Positions 57,531-64,000 of a stretch of 64,000 bases of DNA are shown piece after piece. The notes beneath the pieces are model-generated. The model did not search any database. It was given only the letters and a program-made list of their open reading frames with translations, and had not been told where the DNA came from. Position 1 is the stretch's first letter; the number at the start of each line of letters is the position of its first letter. Location of the stretch: positions 34,741 through 98,740 of the forward strand of contig WRLF01000011.1 of assembly GCA_009777735.1 (NCBI GenBank). Direction: 5' to 3'. The position numbers were made by a program, and so were the translations under genes. This DNA comes from Treponema sp. (lineage in GTDB: Bacteria; Spirochaetota; Spirochaetia; Treponematales; Breznakiellaceae).

Positions 57531-59189
57531 ATGATAACCGTTACCGACCTTAGCCTTAGTTACGGAGAACGAGCGCTTTTTAAGAATGTCAACCTAAAGT
57601 TCACCCCCGGCAACTGCTACGGGATAATCGGAGCTAACGGGGCAGGCAAATCGACCTTCTTAAAAATACTTGCCGGTGAAATTGAGCATGACAAGGGGGA
57701 AATATCCATAGGCAAAGGCCAGCGTATTGCCGTACTCAAGCAAGACCACTTTGCCTTTGAACAGTACCCAGTGCTGGAAACAGTCATTATGGGTTACCGG
57801 AAACTCTACGAAATCAGCAAGGAGCGCGAGGTGTTGTATGCAAAGGAAGAGCTTTCCGAAGCTGAAGGAATGCGAGCCGGCGAACTGGAAGCGGATTTTG
57901 CCGAAATGGGCGGCTGGGAAGCGGAAGCCGGCGCTGGTCAGCTTCTTTCCGGTCTTGGGCTTGACGAGGAAGACCATGAAAAACTCATGGAAGAACTGGA
58001 TGAATCAAAAAAAGTGCGGGTGCTTTTGGCGCAGGCCCTGTTTGGTAACCCTGACATTTTGCTGCTGGATGAGCCAACAAACGGTCTTGATCTTGAATCT
58101 ATAGCCTGGCTTGAGGATTTTCTCATTGAATTTCCCAACACGGTGATTGTGGTTTCCCATGACCGGCATTTTCTCAACACGGTCTGCACCCATGTCTGTG
58201 ACATAGATTACAACAAGATAACCCCGTATTCGGGGAACTACGATTTCTGGTACCAGATGAGTCAGATACTCCAGCGTCAAGCAAAAGAACAGCTGAAAAA
58301 ACGTGAAGACAAAGCAAGGGAACTCAAGGAATTTATTCAGCGTTTTTCATCCAATGCCAGTAAAAGCCGCCAGGCTACCAGCCGTAAAAAAGTACTGGAA
58401 AAACTCGATCTGGAAAATGTTCCCGTTACCAGCCGCAAATTTCCGTATGTTGGTTTTAAGCCCGAAAGAGACATTGGCAACAATGTACTGCAGACGGATA
58501 AACTTAACTGTTCGTTTGAAGGGACAGCACTCCTTAAAGATTTTTCACTTTTGGTGAACAAGGGTGATAAAATTGCCTTTGTAGGAATTGAGCACGCATC
58601 CAAATCCGCCTTGTTTGATATTATTGCCGGGGAGAAAAAACCGGAAACGGGAGAATTTTCATGGGGACAGACAACATCTGTTTCCTATTTTCCCAAAGAA
58701 AATTCGGCTTTTTTCGATTCCTCGCTTTCCATTGTTGATTGGCTGCGGCAATACTCACCGGACGAAGATGAAACCTACGTCCGCAGTTTTTTGGGCCGCA
58801 TGCTTTTTTCCGGCGACGATGCGCTCAAGCCGGTGAATGTTCTTTCCGGCGGCGAAAAAGTCCGTTGCATGCTGTCACGAATGATGCTTTCCGGTGCAAA
58901 TGTGCTCATTCTTGACGAACCGACGAACCACCTTGACCTGGAGGCAATTACCGCTCTCAATGACGGCCTTGTTGATTTTACCGGCGTGATCCTGTTTAAT
59001 TCGCATGATCATGAATTTATCAATTCAATAGCAAACCGCATCATCGAATTACTCCCCCAAGGCGGCATGATTGACCGCATGATGCCTTTTGACGAGTATC
59101 TGAAGGATAATTCCGTTAAGCAGCTTCGCAGTGCCGCATACAGCGGTACGAATTCTGCAAATCGGAATGCACAGAGATTGAGAATGTAG
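57531..59189 (+). CDS. ABC-F family ATPase
   Basis: A 552-residue soluble twin-ABC protein of the ABC-F group, which acts on ribosomes. NBD1 has Walker A GANGAGKS (34-41), Walker B DILLLDEPTNGLD and H-loop SHDRHF; its signature is degenerate (LDESKKVRV). NBD2 has a degenerate Walker A (GIEHASKS at 352-359, Ser for Gly) but a full signature LSGGEKVR and ILDEPTNHLD. The Lys/Arg-rich linker (KEQLKKREDKARELKEFIQR) is the tRNA-contacting region. The layout resembles YbiT. The asymmetry of the two ATP sites is a finding. Translation starts at an ATG without a ribosome site. Confidence 0.9.
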   Translation: MITVTDLSLSYGERALFKNVNLKFTPGNCYGIIGANGAGKSTFLKILAGEIEHDKGEISIGKGQRIAVLKQDHFAFEQYPVLETVIMGYRKLYEISKEREVLYAKEELSEAEGMRAGELEADFAEMGGWEAEAGAGQLLSGLGLDEEDHEKLMEELDESKKVRVLLAQALFGNPDILLLDEPTNGLDLESIAWLEDFLIEFPNTVIVVSHDRHFLNTVCTHVCDIDYNKITPYSGNYDFWYQMSQILQRQAKEQLKKREDKARELKEFIQRFSSNASKSRQATSRKKVLEKLDLENVPVTSRKFPYVGFKPERDIGNNVLQTDKLNCSFEGTALLKDFSLLVNKGDKIAFVGIEHASKSALFDIIAGEKKPETGEFSWGQTTSVSYFPKENSAFFDSSLSIVDWLRQYSPDEDETYVRSFLGRMLFSGDDALKPVNVLSGGEKVRCMLSRMMLSGANVLILDEPTNHLDLEAITALNDGLVDFTGVILFNSHDHEFINSIANRIIELLPQGGMIDRMMPFDEYLKDNSVKQLRSAAYSGTNSANRNAQRLRM

Positions 59190-59221
59190 TAACAAACCAT
59201 TTGCCTGCCCCCTGTGCCTGC

Positions 59222-59244
59222 ATCAAGCAGGTAAATTGCTTGAT
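59222..59244 (+). terminator. weak hairpin after the ABC-F gene
   Basis: ATCAAGCA (59222-59229) and TGCTTGAT (59237-59244) are perfect inverted repeats around seven bases. The following TTCC is only slightly T-rich, so termination is possible but not strong. Confidence 0.3.
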
Positions 59245-59302
59245 TTCCATGACATCAGAGTCTGCTCAAATAGCGGATTCGTGGCTGTTGGCGTTGTAAT
59301 TG

Positions 59303-59331
59303 TGGACAATTTTTCAGTTCTCTGGTAGAAT
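59303..59331 (+). promoter_or_regulatory. possible promoter of the 59426 gene
   Basis: TGGACA (59303-59308), a 17-base spacer and TAGAAT (59326-59331); each box matches five of six. A second TATAAT lies at 59373-59378 without a good -35. The gene starts at 59426 behind GAGGAGG. Confidence 0.5.
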
Positions 59332-59425
59332 TTAATTGCATGGAGATCCATCGGTTTTAGAAAGCTGTCTGGTATAATCGGACATTATCTGACTTAAAAA
59401 AACGTAAAAATGAGGAGGATACAAA

Positions 59426-60424
59426 ATGAAAAAATGGGTAGTACTTTTATTGGCTTGTATTGTTTGTGTAAGTACATTTGCACAAGAAAGTGTTTATATA
59501 AGTGCAAGTGGTAATTCTCGTAATTCAGGGCTGAGTGAAGAAGAACCAGTTGGAAGTTTTTTTAGTGCACTTTTAGTAGCAGGGGGTAGATCAATAAATA
59601 GAATAACAGTTATTGGGACATTGGATGTAAATAGTGAAAGATCGGCGGCTGCTCGTCGTGAAGTGTTTCGGCTTTTTAGCCTTTCTTCCGACGAACTTCT
59701 GATTACTGGAAAACCCAATGCATCTGAGGCAGAACGGGCTGTGTTATCGGCAAAAGGTTCAGGTAAGAATACAGTACTTATAACCAGCGGAAGAATCCGT
59801 TTTGAACATATTGATATTGCAGATGGGGAAGGTAATGGAGAAGGTGATGGAGTTGGCAATGGCATAGGCTTACATTTTTTTGAAGGCACGCAGGTTACAT
59901 TGGGACCGGGAGCAGTGGTACGGAATAATCCTGGTGCTGGTATCTTTTTTGCTGAAGCAACATGCATTATTGATGGAGGTGAAGTAAGCAACAATAGCCC
60001 AAATTTAGGAATTCTTGTAGTAGAAAATGGCGAACTTATTCTACGGAATGGAACCATTAGTAGTAATATGTCTATTAGCAGGAGACCTGGCGCTGGTGTT
60101 ATGATTGGTAATGGCGGGCGATTTACTATGTCTGGAGGTACTATTACCCGCAATTTAGCAACGGCAGGAGGTGGAGGTGTATTTGTCGATTCCGGTGGGC
60201 AATTTACCATGTTAGGCGGAAATATAATGGATAATGTCGGTACGTACTACCGAGGAATGGAACAATTAGGCGGTGGTGGTGTAGTTGTGGCTAATGGAGG
60301 CAGATTTGACCAGACTGGCGGGTCTGTTCACAGTAACAATAGAGAATCATTAATACGGTTACCGCATCCGGATATAGTCAGAGAACAAGGAGCACTCGGC
60401 TCTAACCTGCCTCCAAACAGATAA
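59426..60424 (+). CDS. secreted glycine-rich beta-helix protein
   Basis: A 332-residue exported protein; signal peptide MKKWVVLLLACIVCVSTFAQ. The mature part opens like DUF1565-type parallel beta-helix proteins (SASGNSRNSGLSEEEPVGSF) and then runs as short repeated strands, for example GAVVRNNPGAGIFFAEATC and GGRFTMSGGTITRNLATAGG. No catalytic residue is recognisable. It is probably a surface or secreted adhesin or scaffold. A strong ribosome site (GAGGAGG) suggests high expression. The LRR gene follows after 20 bases. Confidence 0.8.
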   Translation: MKKWVVLLLACIVCVSTFAQESVYISASGNSRNSGLSEEEPVGSFFSALLVAGGRSINRITVIGTLDVNSERSAAARREVFRLFSLSSDELLITGKPNASEAERAVLSAKGSGKNTVLITSGRIRFEHIDIADGEGNGEGDGVGNGIGLHFFEGTQVTLGPGAVVRNNPGAGIFFAEATCIIDGGEVSNNSPNLGILVVENGELILRNGTISSNMSISRRPGAGVMIGNGGRFTMSGGTITRNLATAGGGGVFVDSGGQFTMLGGNIMDNVGTYYRGMEQLGGGGVVVANGGRFDQTGGSVHSNNRESLIRLPHPDIVREQGALGSNLPPNR

Positions 60425-60444
60425 GTGTGTATATGGAATTTGAT

Positions 60445-61635
60445 ATGAATAAAAAAACAGTTGTATACCTTGCATTGGTATTACTGGTCAGCTTCATAAC
60501 CCCCGCGCAACAGTTTGATCCTGAAGGTGATTTTCGCTTTGAGCGCATAGACAACGGTATGGCAATTAGGATTACCGGGAACAACGGGAACAGGGCAGAG
60601 ATAACCATTCCTCCGAGCATACAGGGGCTGCCTGTTACATCCATTGGAAACAGTGCTTTTTATAGATGGAGTAACATTACCAGCATAACCATACCCAGCA
60701 GCGTTACCGCCATTGGGAGATGGGCTTTCCGAGGTTGCAACAACCTTACAGCAATACATGTCGCCTCTGATAACCCGAATTATAGCTCGCTGAACGGTAT
60801 ACTATACGATAAAGAACGGCGCACATTGATTCAGTACCCGGGCGGAAGAACAGAAATTTTCTCCATCCCTAACAGCGTTACCGCCATTGGTGATTCGGCC
60901 TTTTGGGATGGTAACCTGACCAGCATAACCATACCAGACAGCGTTACGGCTATTGGTGAGTTTGCTTTTAGAGAGTCCGGCCTTACCAGCGTAACTATGG
61001 GGAACCGTGTTACCTCCATTGGAAGGCTTGCTTTTCATGGTTGCACGAACCTGACCAGCATAACCATACCCGATAGTGTTACATCCATTGGAGAAGAGGC
61101 TTTTTCTTCATCAGGTATAACCAGTGTAACTATACCTGGCAGTATTACATCCATTGGAAGGGGCGCTTTTGCCGATACCGCCCTTACAACAATAAATGTT
61201 TCACCAAACAACCCGCGGTATAGTTCATTGGACGGAATACTATACGACAAAGAACGGCGCATATTGATTGCATATCCAACTCGTAGAAGCGGATCTTTCA
61301 CCATCCCCGGAAGCGTTACTTCCATCGGAGCGATGGCTTTTTGGGAGTGCAGTAACCTTACCAGCATAACCATACCCAACAACGTAACTTCCATTGGAGA
61401 AACAGCTTTTTACGGTTGTACCGGCCTTACCAGCATAACCATCCCCGGCAGCGTTGCCTCCATTGGCTCGAGGGCTTTTAGCGGTACCCACAACAACCTA
61501 AGCACAGTAACTTTTGGCGGGAGTAACACCAGACTTGGCTCTGACGCATTCCCCTTTGGCTTTAGTGCAGTTTATTCAAACGGAGGTGCAGGTACGTATA
61601 CCAGACCATCGGGCGGAAGGTGGGTAAAGCAGTAG
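60445..61635 (+). CDS. secreted BspA-type leucine-rich repeat protein
   Basis: A 396-residue protein; signal peptide MNKKTVVYLALVLLVSFI. The rest is TpLRR/BspA repeats of about 23 residues with the pattern LTSITIPDSVTSIGEEAF. A segment of about 144 residues is duplicated: NYSSLNGILYDKERRTLI recurs as RYSSLDGILYDKERRILI. BspA-like proteins of oral and gut bacteria bind fibronectin or other host or community surfaces. A start at 60427 (GTG) would add six residues before the signal. It lies 20 bases after the beta-helix gene and is probably co-transcribed. Confidence 0.88.
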   Translation: MNKKTVVYLALVLLVSFITPAQQFDPEGDFRFERIDNGMAIRITGNNGNRAEITIPPSIQGLPVTSIGNSAFYRWSNITSITIPSSVTAIGRWAFRGCNNLTAIHVASDNPNYSSLNGILYDKERRTLIQYPGGRTEIFSIPNSVTAIGDSAFWDGNLTSITIPDSVTAIGEFAFRESGLTSVTMGNRVTSIGRLAFHGCTNLTSITIPDSVTSIGEEAFSSSGITSVTIPGSITSIGRGAFADTALTTINVSPNNPRYSSLDGILYDKERRILIAYPTRRSGSFTIPGSVTSIGAMAFWECSNLTSITIPNNVTSIGETAFYGCTGLTSITIPGSVASIGSRAFSGTHNNLSTVTFGGSNTRLGSDAFPFGFSAVYSNGGAGTYTRPSGGRWVKQ

Positions 61636-61691
61636 ATAACACTACCTTCAGCCATCACTTTTTCAAATCTTATTAATACTTTGGAACCGGG

Positions 61692-61720
61692 CCGTTTATC
61701 TGCCTAAAGCAGACAAACGG
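61692..61720. terminator. hairpin between convergent LRR and acetyltransferase genes
   Basis: CCGTTTATCTGC (61692-61703) and GCAGACAAACGG (61709-61720) match at 11 of 12 positions around five bases; the odd pair is G-U on the minus strand. Flanks lack a clear T-run. It probably closes one or both transcripts. Confidence 0.45.
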
Positions 61721-61733
61721 TGTTGCTTAATAC

Positions 61734-62954
61734 TTACATTCCATCAGCATTTTCAATTATTAGAGGCAGGGGTAAAATGTCCTGCAGAAATGTATTTTCA
61801 TGTATGACTGGATTTGCTGTGGCGGCAAGGGGGGAAAGCAGGAACTGAATGGCTTCCAGACTGTTCATGCTTAACACCGGCTGTTCGTCTGTTTCCACAG
61901 CACCGGCTCCGTCCTTGCCGGCAAAGAGGCGGATTTTGGAACGCATTTCCTTTTCTTCAATCTGCAAAACAAACGAGCCTTCCCTGATTTTTCCGGAGGC
62001 AGCTTTGAACTTTACAAGAGCATCCGTAAGACGGGGAAAGTTAAAAACCGAAAATTTGCAGGAAGGAATCCGGAGGTAGTTTTCGGCAAAGCCGGAAAGA
62101 ACAGTGATTTTTTCCAATTCATGTGATCCTGTATAAATTTCAGCGGTATTCTCTAACCCCATTTCATTTTGACTGCGGAAAAAAAGACCCATAACTTCAG
62201 GCAAACGGGAGAAATTCAATAATTGAATTTCTGTAATGCAGGAGTTGTTTTTCGAATCATTGTTTTTATTGATAAAGTATCCAAAAAACCGCCCGTTATC
62301 GTTTATTGAATATATATCCGTTTTCCAGGAAGAAAGAATATCAAACAGCTTGTTTCTGCTCCGGTGCATACGGAAGCTCTTTGCCTCATGTAGTATATGA
62401 ATTTGATCGAGAAGTGCTGTATCATCGGCCTTTACTTTTTCCAGAGTTAGACTGGTATTCCATTGTCTGCCCATAGTATGGGTGATATTCGTTTCTGTGC
62501 AATTAAAAATAACGGTGCATCCTGCGGAAGTATAGCCATAATATTCATAGCGCTGACGCTGCCCTTGAAGATAGCTAAAAACAATTCCATCCCGTTTCAT
62601 ATCTTCTATAGCTGTATGCATCAGCGTTTTCATATAGCCGAGGGATCGGCTGTATGGATGTACCGAAACTGCGCCTATTCCCCTGCCTGGTAATGACATG
62701 GTCCCTTCCTGTCCGCAAAAAATTTCCATAGAAACGGGATAAGCGCCCACTAATGCCTTGATTTTTTTATTTTCTCTGACCAGATAATGTATGCCATCCA
62801 TAAAATAACTGCGTTTATACAGCTTTGGCAATAAGTGTGGAAAATCATGAGGTGTATGAGAATAACTAAAAATAAAATTTATAAAATCGACAATTTCGTC
62901 ATAATCTTCAATACTTGCTCTGCTTGTTCTGTAAAAGGCATTTTCTGAAATAAT
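61734..62954 (-). CDS. Eis-like GNAT acetyltransferase with ATT start codon
   Basis: A 406-residue protein if started at ATT (62954 or 62951). The N-terminus then reads IISENAFYRTSRASIEDYDE and continues with IVDFINFIFSYSHTPHDFP, typical of GNAT/Eis proteins. The acetyl-CoA loop is GIGAVSVHPYSRSLGYMKTL. The C-terminus from about 290 is SCP2-like (KFSVFNFPRLTDALVKFKAA). Eis proteins are about 400 residues. The conventional TTG start at 62831 would remove the first 41 residues. AAGGAG lies five bases before the ATT. Confidence 0.8.
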   Translation of the reverse strand: MISENAFYRTSRASIEDYDEIVDFINFIFSYSHTPHDFPHLLPKLYKRSYFMDGIHYLVRENKKIKALVGAYPVSMEIFCGQEGTMSLPGRGIGAVSVHPYSRSLGYMKTLMHTAIEDMKRDGIVFSYLQGQRQRYEYYGYTSAGCTVIFNCTETNITHTMGRQWNTSLTLEKVKADDTALLDQIHILHEAKSFRMHRSRNKLFDILSSWKTDIYSINDNGRFFGYFINKNNDSKNNSCITEIQLLNFSRLPEVMGLFFRSQNEMGLENTAEIYTGSHELEKITVLSGFAENYLRIPSCKFSVFNFPRLTDALVKFKAASGKIREGSFVLQIEEKEMRSKIRLFAGKDGAGAVETDEQPVLSMNSLEAIQFLLSPLAATANPVIHENTFLQDILPLPLIIENADGM

Positions 62955-62965
62955 CTGAACTCCTT

Positions 62966-64000
62966 CTACTGAATATTAATAAAAAACCTTTCCAGAAAAG
63001 AAATCCTGCGGCGGGCTTCAGCGGCACGGCTGCTCTGCGGAAATTCCCTTACCAGGCGGCGGTAATATTCCAGAGATAAAAGTACGTTCCTGCTGGGGCT
63101 GTTTGCTTCGTATGATTGACCGTAGAGCCACCAGGCCTCATCGCTGCCCGATGGATACCGTTCGCGGAACTGGTCAAGTATAGCAATTACCGAGGCAAAA
63201 CGGTCAGCGTTGAATTCCTCTCTTGCTCTTTGCAGATATGCCTCCGGTGAAGTGTCCAGGACCGTTGAATCGGCAGGTTCCGGTGATGCCGGAGGCAGCG
63301 GGGGTGTGGGCAATGCCGAAGGTGCCGGATCTGGAGCAGGCGGTTGTGATGCCGGCGGAGCCGGAGATACCGCGCTTGTTGACGGCCGAAGATCGGGTTC
63401 GGGGGGCCTTGTTGTCACTGCCGGGCTTGTGTTTGATTCAGGTCTGAGGGCTCCTTCAATGGCGCTGGGCCAGCGCGGTTCGGCTATTACCCGGATCTGC
63501 TCTGCTGATTGATTGTTCCGGTCTGAACCGGCACTCCTGGGTGCTTCGGTAACTATTACCTGTACTTGATCATTGAGAATGGTATCACGGACATAATCCT
63601 GCCGGTAGAATCTTAAAATATAAATACCCGCTAACTCCGTTCTGAAAATAAAACTCTGTCCCTCATTATCAGGCCTGCGGGATTCGTATGTAATACCCCG
63701 ACGGGCGTTTGCTTCACCGGTAAAAACCCAGCCGGTTCCGCTGAAAGGAATCTCAAGCTGTTGTCCTGTTGTGATGGACACTGTCCGGGAGAACTGCGCC
63801 GGATCCTGCGGCACTGTAAAAGCCGGTGTTGGGTTTGGTAGTTCTGGTTCCAGGATCGGAGGTTGCTCTCTGACTGTAGGTGGCGGCGGCGGCGGTGGTG
63901 GCGGCGGCGGCGGCGGTGGTGGCGGCGGCGGTACTCCTACCCCCATCCCCATCCCTGTAACCGGTGTATCTCTGAATAAAACGACTACCAGCCTTGAGGG
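62966..64000 (-). CDS. proline-rich TPR-like exported protein (5' end outside window)
   Basis: The frame is open to the window edge, so the visible 344 residues lack the true N-terminus; the first seen residues include VVVLFRDTPVTG. A tract of 18 consecutive prolines follows (near 63870-63930). A beta domain (TTGQQLEIPFSGTGWVFTGE), a Pro/Ser/Ala-rich linker (PAPDPAPSALPTPPLPPASP) and a C-terminal TPR-like part (REEFNADRFASVIAILDQFR) come next. The TPR part resembles YbgF/CpoB-type cell envelope proteins. The stop codon lies directly before the ribosome site of the acetyltransferase gene. Confidence 0.75.
   Translation of the reverse strand, partial: PSRLVVVLFRDTPVTGMGMGVGVPPPPPPPPPPPPPPPPPPTVREQPPILEPELPNPTPAFTVPQDPAQFSRTVSITTGQQLEIPFSGTGWVFTGEANARRGITYESRRPDNEGQSFIFRTELAGIYILRFYRQDYVRDTILNDQVQVIVTEAPRSAGSDRNNQSAEQIRVIAEPRWPSAIEGALRPESNTSPAVTTRPPEPDLRPSTSAVSPAPPASQPPAPDPAPSALPTPPLPPASPEPADSTVLDTSPEAYLQRAREEFNADRFASVIAILDQFRERYPSGSDEAWWLYGQSYEANSPSRNVLLSLEYYRRLVREFPQSSRAAEARRRISFLERFFINIQ
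63870..63931 (-). repeat. GGC/GGT trinucleotide repeat coding polyproline
   Basis: On the plus strand about 18 GGC or GGT triplets follow each other, coding 18 prolines on the minus strand. Triplet repeats can change length by slippage without frame loss. Long proline runs need elongation factor P for translation. Confidence 0.75.

Noticed and set aside
61734..62831. Acetyltransferase starting at TTG 62831
   Set aside because: It would lose the conserved GNAT N-terminus, has no ribosome site, and open frame with family similarity continues upstream.
63952..64000. Start of the proline-rich gene at 63952
   Set aside because: The same frame stays open to the window edge with plausible coding sequence, so the ATG at 63952 is probably internal.

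Overview
The window reads as one contiguous stretch of a spirochaete chromosome, most likely a Treponema-group organism of moderate GC content. The evidence is two periplasmic-flagellum sheath proteins of the FlaA family, the flagellar run flgB-flgC-fliE-fliF-fliG-fliH-fliI-fliJ behind a sigma-28-type promoter, an HPr/HPr kinase pair without visible PTS transporter genes, many lipoprotein or signal-peptide proteins, and BspA-type leucine-rich repeats. Treponemes with LexA and such surface repeats are usually gut or oral commensals; that placement is inference. No rRNA, tRNA, transposase, prophage or cas gene was seen.

Layout. Bases 1-6822 end a DRTGG-like gene and hold a minus-strand operon hprK-ptsH-ntrY-ntrC-lexA-holA plus a small secreted protein. 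Bases 6930-12522 are plus-strand genes: a lipoprotein, cardiolipin synthase, an XRE-cupin regulator beside an acyl-CoA ligase, and an exported protein of unknown role. Bases 12540-14934 hold two flaA-like genes behind a consensus sigma-70 promoter, a terminator-like hairpin and a nuclease-like gene. Bases 15120-25711 are a reduced division and cell wall cluster (mraZ, rsmH, ftsL, murF, mraY, ftsW, ftsQ, ftsA, ftsZ) continuing into a Xer recombinase and a TPR protein. dprA, topA, a second Xer recombinase and hslVU follow. Bases 32100-39157 are the flagellar export and basal-body operon.

Bases 39158-42142 look like an accessory patch: a DUF4143 ATPase behind a 23-bp tandem operator-like array, a DUF4160 gene broken by a stop codon, a DUF2442 gene and a GIY-YIG gene. 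Bases 42201-54598 carry a lipoprotein with TPRs, a 120-bp nested palindrome, a uridine-kinase-like enzyme, a P-loop/Asp23 fusion, a second LpoB-like protein, a corrinoid-type methyltransferase, a giant acyl-CoA dehydratase activase and YjbQ. Bases 54629-64000 hold rplM-rpsI-recX, an orphan sigma-like gene under an RNA hairpin, an ABC-F protein, two secreted repeat proteins, an Eis-like acetyltransferase apparently starting at ATT, and a proline-rich protein running off the window.

The most notable signals outside ordinary annotation are: an RNA hairpin hiding the ribosome site of the sigma-like gene; the tandem dyad array before the DUF4143 ATPase; the ATT start of the acetyltransferase; several well-spaced promoters whose predicted start points fall on or beside the start codon (leaderless mRNAs); and the nested palindrome at 44744-44863.
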